64,000 nt of DNA, taken from positions 248,937 to 312,936 of the forward strand of contig NZ_RCZH01000003.1 of assembly GCF_006438875.1 (NCBI RefSeq), read 5' to 3'. The DNA is from Flavobacterium pectinovorum. Its GTDB lineage: Bacteria > Bacteroidota > Bacteroidia > Flavobacteriales > Flavobacteriaceae. Position numbers and translations under genes: made by a program. The notes below the pieces were generated by a model, which saw only the letters and a program-made list of their open reading frames with translations, did no database searches and was not told the origin of the DNA. This document shows positions 43,468-51,940 of this stretch, piece by piece (positions within the stretch are counted from its first letter, which is position 1; the number at the start of each line of letters is the position of its first letter).

Positions 43468-44700
43468 TTATTCTTTAATCTGTCCTTGCAATTGAAATAA
43501 TCCCGTTAATTGCATTCCAATGGTAAGATCTTCAAAACTCATGTTTTGTTTATTTACAAACATTTCAATTGTAAAGAAATCAGGATAATCTTCGTTCGTT
43601 ATTAGTTTTACTTTCAAAATAAAACCTTCTGATTTTCGATTATCCATAACTTTTATTTCTCTAAAGTCTTCGAGTAAACCTATAAAATCGAAACAACCAA
43701 ATTCAGACATTTCTTTATTGGGCATATACATCGTAAAAGTGTCACTAAAATTTGGACCATCTGGAGTATTTGAATCTGCAATATTCGAAATTTCTAAATG
43801 ATAAATGATTCCGCTTAATTCAATGTTTAGTTTTTTTTCGGTTTTATATTTTTCTTTATTTAAGGCATAATCAGTAGCAAAATAAGTCAGTCCAAAAGTA
43901 TCTCTTCCGTTTCCTGTAATAACCGCTTCAAGATTATTAATATTTTCCCATTCGTTGATTTGTTTATTTTCGACATCAATAAAAATATCAGTTTTAAGTA
44001 AAGGATACGTTGTGCGGGTTTCATCATCAATTGTTTTAACGCCTCTAAAAACAATATTGTCGAAGCTCATCTCTGAAATTAAAACCTCATCATTTGATTT
44101 TATTGTTTCCTGAATAAAAACCATAGCAGCATTATTAAGAAGAAATTCTTTGCCTCCTTCTTCTCTTAATCTGTCAAAACCAAAAATTCCAGCCCACATA
44201 TCACCAACGCTTCCGTTATTGACTTTTTTTATTTTCAGCCCAATTTCGTTTTCAATTATTGGAGAATCTATGTATATTAACTCTTGAAAATACTCTTTCC
44301 CTTCTTTTAATTGCGTGTTTAAAATGAAATTGTTTTGTTCCTTTGAAAAATTCGGAAAACCTGCATACATGATTTCATCTTCTTTAAAAAAATAAGGCAA
44401 ACCAATAAAACCGGATAAATTCTCAGCGGTTTTATATTGAATAGATATTGCGTTAAATTCCCCACTTTTATGTGAAACAGAATGATTATTATCGTTATTG
44501 AATTGTGAGTGAAAGAAAATAGTATAAGATTTTATCTTTTTTTCGCTAAGTCTTTTTTCAAATTCAACTTCCATATTATGAACAACATCTTTTATAAGAG
44601 AATTATAACTTGGATCTTTGGCGATATAAAGATATCCAATTATTTCACCATCATTTTTTTCGTAAGCCGCAATGGGAGAATAATTATTTTGAGTTTGCAT
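43468..44700 (-). CDS. Hypothetical protein, 5' part lost to an apparent frameshift (410 aa in frame)
   Basis: From the first in-frame ATG this is a 410-aa soluble protein of unknown family, rich in strands and acidic (GFIGLPYFFKEDEIMYAGFPNF; NGSVGDMWAGIFGFDRLREE; FGLTYFATDYAL). No signal peptide is seen. The frame stays open upstream to about 44865, and the sequence there reads as protein, so the true gene probably starts at 44903 with MGLFDFLKKNKKK in another frame; see the next entry. It is flanked by TTTGTCAAAG hairpin repeats on both sides. Confidence 0.7.
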   Translation of the reverse strand: MQTQNNYSPIAAYEKNDGEIIGYLYIAKDPSYNSLIKDVVHNMEVEFEKRLSEKKIKSYTIFFHSQFNNDNNHSVSHKSGEFNAISIQYKTAENLSGFIGLPYFFKEDEIMYAGFPNFSKEQNNFILNTQLKEGKEYFQELIYIDSPIIENEIGLKIKKVNNGSVGDMWAGIFGFDRLREEGGKEFLLNNAAMVFIQETIKSNDEVLISEMSFDNIVFRGVKTIDDETRTTYPLLKTDIFIDVENKQINEWENINNLEAVITGNGRDTFGLTYFATDYALNKEKYKTEKKLNIELSGIIYHLEISNIADSNTPDGPNFSDTFTMYMPNKEMSEFGCFDFIGLLEDFREIKVMDNRKSEGFILKVKLITNEDYPDFFTIEMFVNKQNMSFEDLTIGMQLTGLFQLQGQIKE

Positions 44701-44903
44701 ACCTATAAACCGAACGATATATTCAGCGTAAATTTTAATAAAATCAAAGATTTCATCTTGGTTTTTTGGAGTAACAATATTTAGTTTCTCAGCATATATT
44801 TCATTAAGCGATTTTCCACTATGTTTAATCGTAGAAGCTGCGTTTTCTTGCGTTTCAAGTATTTCTTTTTTTTGTTTTTCTTCAAAAAGTCAAAAAGCCC
44901 CAT
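44701..44903 (-). pseudogene. Displaced 5' end of the 43468-44700 gene (A8 frameshift)
   Basis: On the minus strand ATG at 44903 opens MGLFDFLKKNKKK, a typical start for flavobacterial cytoplasmic proteins, and runs into eight As (44873-44866). With one more A the frame would continue EILETQENAASTIKHSGKSL and so on, without a stop, into the 410-aa protein. So the gene is one base short in a homopolymer. It could be a sequencing error, a phase-variable tract, or a real loss of function. Confidence 0.65.
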
Positions 44904-44970
44904 TTTAGTATGTTTTAATTAGTGATAATTTTCTGAATGTAATATTGATTATTTGGGTTTGTTGCCAACC

Positions 44971-44998
44971 TTTGTCAAAGTTCAAAACTTTGACAAAG
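44971..44998. repeat. TTTGTCAAAGTT hairpin repeat (copy)
   Basis: Perfect pairing of CTTTGTCAAAGTT with AACTTTGACAAAG around CAA; same family as 43330-43357. It lies between two minus-strand genes and may end the transcript of the 45026-45649 gene. Confidence 0.65.
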
Positions 44999-45025
44999 GT
45001 CTACAAGCATAGCTTTGTGGCAAAA

Positions 45026-45649
45026 TTACTTCGGCATAAAGCGACTTGGATCTTCTTTGTCTATTGTTTCTTCGACATGATTTTCGATTTCGATTTCTTT
45101 TTCATCTTGATTGATTTTTTCAATGACAATTTTATTTTCGATGTTTCCGTGAACTGTTGAATTAACCGGAACAATATCACTCCAAATTTCCCATTCTCTT
45201 CTGATTTTTAGTAATTGATACAAATACGGAATCAATAAAAGGATTTCGAATCTTAGATTTAGTTCGTTTTTTCCACCTTTAGATGCTACGAAAGGTAAAA
45301 TTACCATAACCGTAATACATACAATTAGCCCAAAAATGGCATCAATAATTCCGCATTTTACAGCCCAGTCTTTTTCCGTCCAAAGACCGTAAGAAACCAC
45401 TACTTTAAAAATAAGTATGGCGTGTATTAATATACCAAGCGGCGAAAAAAACACAGTGCTTTCCAGACCATAAATGGTTGATTCACCAATTTGTGATCCC
45501 ATTAAAGTTCTTATAAATATCATGCAAACTCCTAAAAACCCAAGAAGTAAAAAAAGAAAAACAAAAAACTTTATCCATTTCGGGATTAAATCACGTCTTC
45601 TTCTTGTAGATAAATTTTTTACTTTGTTGGCATTTAAAACGGTTTGCAT
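45026..45649 (-). CDS. Membrane protein of about four helices, unknown function
   Basis: I start at 45649 (MQTVLNANKVKNLSTRRRRD), giving 207 aa; an ATG 54 bp further upstream is possible. A basic RRRRD stretch precedes helices at about 25-45, 65-90, 105-130 and 140-155, so the N-terminus should be cytoplasmic. The C-terminal ~45 residues are charged (NQDEKEIEIENHVEETIDKED). No family is recognised. It is upstream of the frameshifted gene on the same strand. Confidence 0.6.
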   Translation of the reverse strand: MQTVLNANKVKNLSTRRRRDLIPKWIKFFVFLFLLLGFLGVCMIFIRTLMGSQIGESTIYGLESTVFFSPLGILIHAILIFKVVVSYGLWTEKDWAVKCGIIDAIFGLIVCITVMVILPFVASKGGKNELNLRFEILLLIPYLYQLLKIRREWEIWSDIVPVNSTVHGNIENKIVIEKINQDEKEIEIENHVEETIDKEDPSRFMPK

Positions 45650-45742
45650 GTTTGTTTTTAATTGGTTGGTTACTTTTTCAAATGTAAATGATTTAACTAA
45701 CACAATATTACGGGAAGACGTAAAGGAATAATAAACTTAATC

Positions 45743-45770
45743 TTTGTCAAATTTTTAAACTTTGACTAAG
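45743..45770. repeat. TTTGTCAAA hairpin repeat (diverged copy)
   Basis: TTTGTCAAATTT and AACTTTGACTAAG pair imperfectly. The following 70 bp (AGATTCTACCCACAAAGCTTTGCGATCTC) match the tail of the copy at 43330. It fills the gap between the membrane protein and the M14 peptidase. Confidence 0.55.
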
Positions 45771-45853
45771 ATTCTACCCACAAAGCTTTGCGATCTCTGC
45801 GTTTTTCAATACAATCAAAAATAAAAAACTTAGCAAACTCTGCGGTTAAATTA

Positions 45854-47581
45854 TCACAACAATCTATAAACAGGATATTGCAAATGCGCCTTTTCATAAT
45901 AAACCGAATGTTTGTAGATCCAGTCTAATTGTGCAGCAGAATTTTTAGCAAATTCAGCGTCGTTTTGTTTTTTAGATTCTAATTCGGCTTTAAGAGTTGG
46001 ATTGTCTTTTAGCAATTTTGCCGCCGTATCTTCAAAAATATATTCAGAATAATGTTCTTTTTGCTGTAAAATAGGATCGAAGAAATTCCAATTAAAAAAT
46101 GAATCAACACCTTCAGGTTCAAAAGCTTCAACTAAGTATTTTACACCTTTTTGAGTTGTTGGAACTATATAATCGCCTTTGGCAAAAGCCATTTTTACAA
46201 CTTTAGAATTTATACTGGTATTGAAGTGCAAATAATGTCCTTCATAAGCATTTGGAACCGTTTTAAAATCGGCAATTTTATAGCTTTCAACTTCAATGAT
46301 AGTGTCATTTTTAAGTTGAGAATAGGTAATATTATTGTTCTTCAAAAGCTCAATGATATTCCAATAACCGCGCGGAATGATATAAGCAAAAGGCATAACA
46401 ACGTCTTTTACTGATTTGAATTCTTTAATATACGGAACGTCTTTTTTATAAGGTTTGCTTCGGTCATAATACAAACGATTTCCGGTTGTGGCTTCACTTT
46501 TTTTGTAACCCGCTTCATATCCTAAAAACGTAAACTTAGTTGCTTTGGTACTATCCAATTCCCATTTTAAAGTATAGGGCTTTTTAGGCTGATATTGTTC
46601 CAGGTTTTTAATTCTAAGTTCTTTGATTTTTTGGTAGTTTGCATCCGTAAAATCCAAAGTTGATTTGGTGTATTCGTACGTCATTTTTACACGTTCGGCA
46701 TATTTTTTCAGCATGTGTGTTTCAACCACAAAACCTATTGTATTAAAAAGCGAAGTATAACCCGTTGTATATCTTGGACTGTCTACAAACTGCCCAAAAC
46801 CTTTGTCAGGAGTGTCTTTAAAAGAATCTACATAAGGCGTAGTTTCAATTTTCTTTTGCTGTAAATCTTTTACCAAAGCCGGCATCATTTCGGTATTCAT
46901 AAAATCGCCCAAAGCAGTTCCAAGTTTATTATGCTGTGTCATAATATAGGTTAGTTTGTATTGATAATCAGATCCGTTACTGACGTGATTGTCAATAAAA
47001 ACATCGGGATTTATCTTTTGGAAAATCTCCACAAAACTCTTTGTATTTCGAGTGTCGGATTTCATTAAATCGCGGTTCAAATCGTAGTTTCTGGCGTTTC
47101 CTCTAAAACCATAAATTTCGGGTCCATCCTGATTGGCTCTTGTAGTCGAATTTCGATTCAAAGCTCCGCCAATATTGTAAACCGGAATCGTAACCAAAAC
47201 GGTATTTTTAGGCGCTTTAAGTTTTCCAATTGCCAAATCTCTGTAGAACTGCATTGTTGCGTCGATTCCGTCAGGTTCTCCGGCATGAATTCCGTTATTG
47301 ATAAAAAGTACTGCTTTGTTTTTCTGAATTTTCTCAAAATCAAATTCCTTTTCAGGATTATAAACCACCATATGCAATGGTTCACCGGAATCGGTCAAAC
47401 CCATTTCTTTAATTTGAATTGTCGGAAAATCATTGGCAAGAAGTTTATAATACTTTATAGTTTCTTCGTACGAAGCCGATTGATTTCCGTTGCCTTTCTC
47501 AAAAAAAGTGTCGTATTTTTTATTGTTTTGGGCAAAAATTGCGATTGTAAAAAGTAAAATAGGAAGGGTAAAAAGTTTCAT
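45854..47581 (-). CDS. Secreted M14-family zinc carboxypeptidase
   Basis: The 575-aa protein has a signal peptide (1-18, IAIFAQ). The M14 zinc ligands are H99 and E102 in NGIHAGEPDG and H199 in IDNHVSNG; NARNYDLNRDLMK (162-174) fits the substrate-binding Arg segment, and E287 in VVETHM is the likely general base. It would remove C-terminal residues from peptides in the periplasm or outside. The ~230 residues after the catalytic domain are a beta-rich extension common in Bacteroidota members. It stands alone; upstream lies a long inverted repeat and the divergent helicase gene. Confidence 0.9.
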   Translation of the reverse strand: MKLFTLPILLFTIAIFAQNNKKYDTFFEKGNGNQSASYEETIKYYKLLANDFPTIQIKEMGLTDSGEPLHMVVYNPEKEFDFEKIQKNKAVLFINNGIHAGEPDGIDATMQFYRDLAIGKLKAPKNTVLVTIPVYNIGGALNRNSTTRANQDGPEIYGFRGNARNYDLNRDLMKSDTRNTKSFVEIFQKINPDVFIDNHVSNGSDYQYKLTYIMTQHNKLGTALGDFMNTEMMPALVKDLQQKKIETTPYVDSFKDTPDKGFGQFVDSPRYTTGYTSLFNTIGFVVETHMLKKYAERVKMTYEYTKSTLDFTDANYQKIKELRIKNLEQYQPKKPYTLKWELDSTKATKFTFLGYEAGYKKSEATTGNRLYYDRSKPYKKDVPYIKEFKSVKDVVMPFAYIIPRGYWNIIELLKNNNITYSQLKNDTIIEVESYKIADFKTVPNAYEGHYLHFNTSINSKVVKMAFAKGDYIVPTTQKGVKYLVEAFEPEGVDSFFNWNFFDPILQQKEHYSEYIFEDTAAKLLKDNPTLKAELESKKQNDAEFAKNSAAQLDWIYKHSVYYEKAHLQYPVYRLL

Positions 47582-47622
47582 GATTTGGGTTTTAATAGAA
47601 AAATCAAATATAATTAAATTTA

Positions 47623-47869
47623 GTTTCAGGTTTTTGTTTGTTTTGTTTCAAGTTTCAGGTTGAAATGAGAATAGAGCAGCTTTAGCATTTTACCGCAGAG
47701 TGCACAAAGTTTTTTATTTTTTGATTGTGGTGAAAAACACAGAGATCGCAAAGCTTTGTGAATATAGCTTTGTGAACTTTGCGTAAACCTTTGCCCACTC
47801 TGCGGTAAAGTCTCAAAGTAACTTTCTCTCATTTCAACTTGAAACCTGAAACAAACAAAAACCTGAAAC
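47623..47869. repeat. Long inverted repeat between divergent genes
   Basis: The outer arms (47623-47670 and 47826-47869) pair nearly end to end: GTTTCAGGTTTTTGTTTG matches CAAACAAAAACCTGAAAC, and TTGAAATGAGA matches TCTCATTTCAA. An inner pair, TTTACCGCAGAGTG (47690-47703) and CACTCTGCGGTAAA (47796-47809, one bulge), lies within. The whole 247-bp unit could fold into one large cruciform or RNA hairpin between the M14 and helicase start codons. Confidence 0.75.
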
Positions 47870-47882
47870 AACTTTTTTTGAC

Positions 47883-47890
47883 TACTTTTG
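47883..47890 (+). promoter_or_regulatory. Candidate -7 box of the helicase gene
   Basis: TACTTTTG is a perfect TAnnTTTG ending 4 nt before the ATG at 47895, the same spacing as for pyrE and the XRE gene. No TTTG is found at the -33 distance, so this is weaker. Confidence 0.4.
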
Positions 47891-47894
47891 CAAA

Positions 47895-49244
47895 ATGAAT
47901 AAAAAACACCATTCCAATAACATACTTTCGAATTTAGGAATTGAGACCCTAAACGAAATGCAAGAAGTAGCGCAAGATGCTATTTTAAACGATAACAATG
48001 TTTTACTGCTTTCTCCAACAGGATCGGGAAAAACATTGGCTTTTTTACTGCCTGTTTTAGAATTATTACAGCCTGAAATTCTTTCGGTTCAATGTTTAAT
48101 TTTAGTGCCTTCGCGCGAATTAGGTTTGCAAATCGAGCAGGTTTGGAAAAAAATGGGAACGCAATATAAAGTAAACATTTGTTACGGAGGTCACTCAATT
48201 GATACTGAAATAAAGAATTTGAGTAATCCGCCTGCAGTTTTAATTGGAACTCCGGGAAGAATTGCAGATCATATTGACAGAGATACTTTTCGTACCGATA
48301 AAATTCAGACTTTGATTTTGGATGAATTTGACAAATCATTGCAATTGGGTTTCCATGAGCAAATGTCCTATATCATTGGTAAATTAACGAAGCTTAACAA
48401 ACGTGTTTTGGTATCTGCAACTTCAGATATTGAGATTCCAAGATATACGAGGGTTGTTAATCCTACTGTTTTGGATTTTATTCCTGAGGAAGAAGAAAAA
48501 GCAAATCTTTCGATGAAAATGGTTGTTTCACCAGCCAAAGATAAATTAGAAAGTTTGTTCCATTTGATTTGTTCGTTGAAATCACAATCGGCAATTATTT
48601 TTTGTAATCACCGTGATGCGGCAGAACGAATTAGCGACACGCTAAATGAAAAAGGGATTTATTCGACCTATTATCATGGTGGAATGGATCAGGATGAACG
48701 TGAGCGTGCTTTGATTCAGTTTAGAAACGGAAGTATGAGTTATTTAATCACAACTGATTTGGCGGCTCGTGGATTGGATATTCCGGAAATGAAACACGTA
48801 ATTCATTATCATTTACCTTTAAAAGAAGACGAATTTACGCATCGTAACGGTCGTACGGCTCGTATGCAAGCTTCCGGAACGGCATATATCATTATTCACG
48901 AAAGTGAAAAAAAAATGGATTATATTGACTACGGAATGGAAGTTTTAAAAGTTGAAAATACGACTACTTTGCCAAAACCACCCGAATATCAAACAATCTA
49001 TATTAGTGGCGGAAAGAAAACAAAACTGAATAAAATAGACATTGTTGGTTTCTTTTCTCAAAAAGGGAAATTAGAAAAAGGTGACTTGGGTTTAATCGAG
49101 GTAAAAGATTTTATTTCATTTGCAGCTGTTAGGTATAATAAAGTAATAGACTTGCTTAAAAATATCAAAGACGAAAAAATGAAAGGCAAGAAATTCAAAA
49201 TTGAAGTTGCCAGAAAAGTGGTAAAGAAAGAGGAGGAAAGATAG
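47895..49244 (+). CDS. DEAD-box RNA helicase, DbpA-like
   Basis: The 449-aa ATP-dependent RNA helicase has the Q-motif region, Walker A PTGSGKT (41-47), motif Ia VPSRELG (71-77), motif II DEFD (143-146, in place of DEAD), motif III SAT (174-176) and motif VI HRNGRTAR (~313-320). The C-terminal ~75 residues (IYISGGKKTKLNKIDIVGFF; GDLGLIEVKDFISFAAV) match the DbpA RNA-binding domain, which in E. coli directs the enzyme to 23S rRNA during large-subunit assembly. That role is likely but not shown. It stands alone. Confidence 0.92.
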   Translation: MNKKHHSNNILSNLGIETLNEMQEVAQDAILNDNNVLLLSPTGSGKTLAFLLPVLELLQPEILSVQCLILVPSRELGLQIEQVWKKMGTQYKVNICYGGHSIDTEIKNLSNPPAVLIGTPGRIADHIDRDTFRTDKIQTLILDEFDKSLQLGFHEQMSYIIGKLTKLNKRVLVSATSDIEIPRYTRVVNPTVLDFIPEEEEKANLSMKMVVSPAKDKLESLFHLICSLKSQSAIIFCNHRDAAERISDTLNEKGIYSTYYHGGMDQDERERALIQFRNGSMSYLITTDLAARGLDIPEMKHVIHYHLPLKEDEFTHRNGRTARMQASGTAYIIIHESEKKMDYIDYGMEVLKVENTTTLPKPPEYQTIYISGGKKTKLNKIDIVGFFSQKGKLEKGDLGLIEVKDFISFAAVRYNKVIDLLKNIKDEKMKGKKFKIEVARKVVKKEEER

Positions 49245-49589
49245 ATTTTTTGTTTCAAGTTTCAGGTTTCAGATTTTTTTTCAGAGCTCCACGTCAAAAT
49301 TGTAAACTTTGACGAAGTTTAGAAGTGAGATTTGTACCAAAATAGCATTGATTTAAGTGCGTTTTGAAGTGTAATTGCAACTAAATATCGGTCCTTTTCT
49401 GAGGAATTAATATTGTTTTAGGTGGTTTTAATTAATTGAATTTCAGTATTTTAATTGAATATTGTAATGGGATTTGATTAATTTTGAACAACAATCTTAA
49501 ATGAATGTTAATAAAATAACGGTTTAGGTTTTAATTTATCATAAATTCTGCGTTTCTTGTGCTGGTAAATAATAAACCCCAAATTAATT
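49245..49589. other. 345-bp gap with no gene
   Basis: It starts with two or three CAAGTTT/CAGGTTT words (49254-49275) and a weak GTCAAAATT...AACTTTGACG hairpin (49291-49312). The rest is AT-rich with no open frame and no clear promoter box ahead of the 49590 gene. Confidence 0.5.
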
Positions 49590-50036
49590 ATGAAAAGAAT
49601 TATTACGATTGCTATTTTGTTGTTTAGTTTTGTGTCTTTCGCACAAATTAAAGTTATTGAAACTGTACCGGTTGAAAAATTAGGAAAAGTAAATAACAAC
49701 TATATTCAGAAAATTGGAGATGAATATACAGTGTATTACACAAGTATTCAAAATGATGATGAATCTTCAAGTTTGAGAAAGTTTACATTTAAAAATGTTA
49801 ATAATGATTATGCTAATCTTTATAGCATTATTGTAAATGGTTTTACAGCAAACCCTTTATATGATATTAAATTAGAATTACCAAATAACTATATTTGGTT
49901 GCATTACACAGGAAGTGTTATTCCTGAAAAAGCAACAGTTCAGTTTATGGTTGGATCTAAAGATGCTTCTTCAGCGACAAGCAGCGTTTCTGAGCCATTT
50001 GTAAAAGATCAGATTAGTAAATTATTCCAAAAATAA
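49590..50036 (+). CDS. Small secreted protein, unknown function
   Basis: The 148-aa product has a signal peptide (1-19, SFVSFAQ). The mature part of ~129 residues is beta-rich (KIGDEYTVYYTSIQNDDESSSLRKFTFKN) with no cysteines and no recognised family. It is followed by a strong terminator and stands alone. A periplasmic location is expected. Confidence 0.7.
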   Translation: MKRIITIAILLFSFVSFAQIKVIETVPVEKLGKVNNNYIQKIGDEYTVYYTSIQNDDESSSLRKFTFKNVNNDYANLYSIIVNGFTANPLYDIKLELPNNYIWLHYTGSVIPEKATVQFMVGSKDASSATSSVSEPFVKDQISKLFQK

Positions 50037-50053
50037 TTTATCCTCATACATAC

Positions 50054-50090
50054 AAAAAAAGGGCTATTCATTTTGAATAGCCCTTTTTTT
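50054..50090 (+). terminator. Terminator after the 148-aa protein gene
   Basis: AAAAAAAGGGCTATTCA and TGAATAGCCCTTTTTTT pair around TTT. A strong intrinsic terminator with runs on both sides. Confidence 0.9.
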
Positions 50091-50093
50091 GTT

Positions 50094-50167
50094 ACAGTTT
50101 ACAGTTTACAGTTTACAGTTTACAGTTTACAGTTTACAGTTTACAGTTTACAGTTTACAGTTTACAG
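50094..50167. repeat. Heptanucleotide array (ACAGTTT), 10.6 copies
   Basis: Perfect 7-bp units ACAGTTT run from 50094 to 50167, then decay into GACTGAAAACTGCGACTGAG words before the stop codon of the PhnA gene (50201). Like the array at 34562 it lies just beyond the 3' end of a minus-strand gene. Confidence 0.95.
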
Positions 50168-50200
50168 TGTGACTGAAAACTGCGACTGAGACTGAAAACC

Positions 50201-50779
50201 TTATATCTTCTTCACATACTGCGTGATAATCACAATTTGCTGACCATCAACTTTTCCTTCAATATATTCGGCATTTTCGTGGTCTAAGCGGATGTTACGT
50301 ACGGCAGTTCCTTGTTTGGCAACCATACTGGAACCTTTTACTTTTAAATCTTTGATTAAAACCACAGAATCTCCGTGTTCTAATATTACGCCATTACTAT
50401 CACGGTGAACGATTTTGTTTTCGTCCTCTTCGCCTTCGCCTGTTGCTTGTGCCCAAGCCAAAGTATCTTCGTCTAAATAGATCATATCAAGTAATTCCTG
50501 AGGCCATCCTGCGGCACGCAAACGGCTTAACATTCTCCACGCAACAACTTGCACCGCAACATTTTCATTCCACATACTATCGTTTAAACATCTCCAGTGA
50601 TTTAAATCGACATTGTCCGGGTTCTCAATTTGGTCAATACAAGTACTGCAAGCCATTATACTTTCGTCAAGACCACCTTTTTTAGTTGGTAATACCTCAT
50701 ATAATTTTAGGTTTTCCTCCGCGCCACAAAGTTCACATTTCGATCCGCTACGTTTGTTTAATTCTCTTTCGATGCTCAT
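50201..50779 (-). CDS. PhnA-domain zinc-ribbon protein
   Basis: The 192-aa protein has a zinc ribbon with CxxC pairs at C15/C18 (CELC) and C44/C47 (CSTC), a middle helical region and the conserved PhnA C-terminal domain (DSNGVILEHGDSVVLIKDLKVKG, ~123-145; VRNIRLDHENAEYIEGKVDGQQIVI, ~160-184). Despite the name, PhnA proteins are not established phosphonate enzymes, and no phn genes are near. The middle insertion (~50-110) is typical of the longer Bacteroidota form. Function is unknown. Confidence 0.88.
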   Translation of the reverse strand: MSIERELNKRSGSKCELCGAEENLKLYEVLPTKKGGLDESIMACSTCIDQIENPDNVDLNHWRCLNDSMWNENVAVQVVAWRMLSRLRAAGWPQELLDMIYLDEDTLAWAQATGEGEEDENKIVHRDSNGVILEHGDSVVLIKDLKVKGSSMVAKQGTAVRNIRLDHENAEYIEGKVDGQQIVIITQYVKKI

Positions 50780-51076
50780 TATTTTTGTTTATTTAAAAAT
50801 GCGAAATTACTTATAATTCGCTTTGCTTGCAAGTTTATGTTTTTGGGTTTTGTTTTTTGCCCGCGAATTTTACGGGTTGAACGGATTAATGCGGGTTATT
50901 ATTATGGATGGATTTTAATCCATCATTACAAATAATTTATGCGTAAGGCTTTTTTTAGCGAAACTGTCTTTGCGAGAAACGAAACAATCTCATATTAGTT
51001 TGTCTGTTTTAATAATCTCTAAATCATACTTTTTTAGTGTGTTTGCTTCGTTCCTCGCAATGACTTTGTACTTGAA

Positions 51077-51535
51077 TTATTTTTTCACCCTAACCGAATC
51101 CGGAACCAACATTTCGTATTCACCGCCATTTCGCAATACGTCACGAACAATGCTGGAACTAATATAAGACGTTCTTGCTGCGGTTAACAAAAATACCGTT
51201 TCTATTTTCGAAAGTCTTCTGTTGGTGTGTGCGATGGCTTTTTCGAATTCGAAATCGGCTGGATTGCGTAGACCTCTTAAAATGAAATTGGCTTTTAGTT
51301 TTTTTGCTAAATCTATTGTTAAACCTTCATAGGTTATAACGGAGATTTTTGGTTCGTCTTTGAAGGTTTCTTCGATAAAACGTTTTCTTTCTTCAAGAGA
51401 AAACATGTATTTTTTTTCGGCATTAACACCAATCGCAATTACGATTTCATCAAATAGGGAAATTCCTCTTTTGATAATGTCTTCGTGACCTAGGGTAATT
51501 GGGTCAAATGATCCCGGGAATATGGCTTTTCGCAT
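51077..51535 (-). CDS. coaD: Pantetheine-phosphate adenylyltransferase
   Basis: The 152-aa enzyme adds AMP to 4'-phosphopantetheine in coenzyme A synthesis. The nucleotidyltransferase motif PGSFDPITLGHEDII (7-21) holds H17 of the TxGH-type motif, and SYISSSIVRDVLRNGG (~128-143) is the conserved C-terminal ISSS segment. RGLRNPADFEFE (~90-101) carries the pantetheine-site residues. It is complete and of usual length. It stands alone. Confidence 0.95.
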   Translation of the reverse strand: MRKAIFPGSFDPITLGHEDIIKRGISLFDEIVIAIGVNAEKKYMFSLEERKRFIEETFKDEPKISVITYEGLTIDLAKKLKANFILRGLRNPADFEFEKAIAHTNRRLSKIETVFLLTAARTSYISSSIVRDVLRNGGEYEMLVPDSVRVKK

Positions 51536-51646
51536 TTGTTTTGAGGTTCTAAGGTTCTAAGTCGCTAAGGTTCTAAGGTTTCTTTGCATCTTAAAAGAGT
51601 TTAATTTTTAGTCGTTTTGATTTCTATAATAAAAGCAATTTTTTTA

Positions 51647-51736
51647 GGAGCTAATCCCGCTATCCGTTTCAATCTTTTGTGGCTCCCGAAGCCTCGGGAC
51701 CGCCACAAAAGGATTTCCACTTCTATCGGGGCTAGG
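51647..51736 (+). ncRNA. Structured repeat element, Flavo-1-like (copy 3)
   Basis: On the plus strand it runs from GGAGCTAATCCCGC to ATCGGGGCTAGG. The central stem CTTTTGTGGC / GCCACAAAAG carries a second hairpin CCCGAAGCCTCGGG. Inner stems differ in sequence from the other two copies while pairing is kept. The rest of the gap 51536-51940 holds GGTTCTAAGG words and no gene. Confidence 0.5.
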
Positions 51737-51881
51737 TCAATCATTTTCATAAGAATCTTTTCGTCTAACTTGTCATTTCGACGGAGGAGAAATCACACAA
51801 GTAATTACGTTTGCTGCGTCTATTCACTGCGTCAATCTCTAGATGTGATTTTTCCTTCGTTGTAATGACAATATTATAATA

Positions 51882-51937
51882 AAAAAAAAGGTTCTGAGAT
51901 CTTAGTGCCTTAGCAACTTAGAATCTCAGAACCTTTT
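51882..51937 (-). terminator. Terminator after ddl
   Basis: AAAGGTTCTGAGAT and ATCTCAGAACCTTT pair around a ~28-nt loop that itself has TAGTGCCTTAGCAACTTAG words; a T run follows on the minus strand, 4 bp from the ddl stop. Confidence 0.75.
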
Positions 51938-51940
51938 TAG

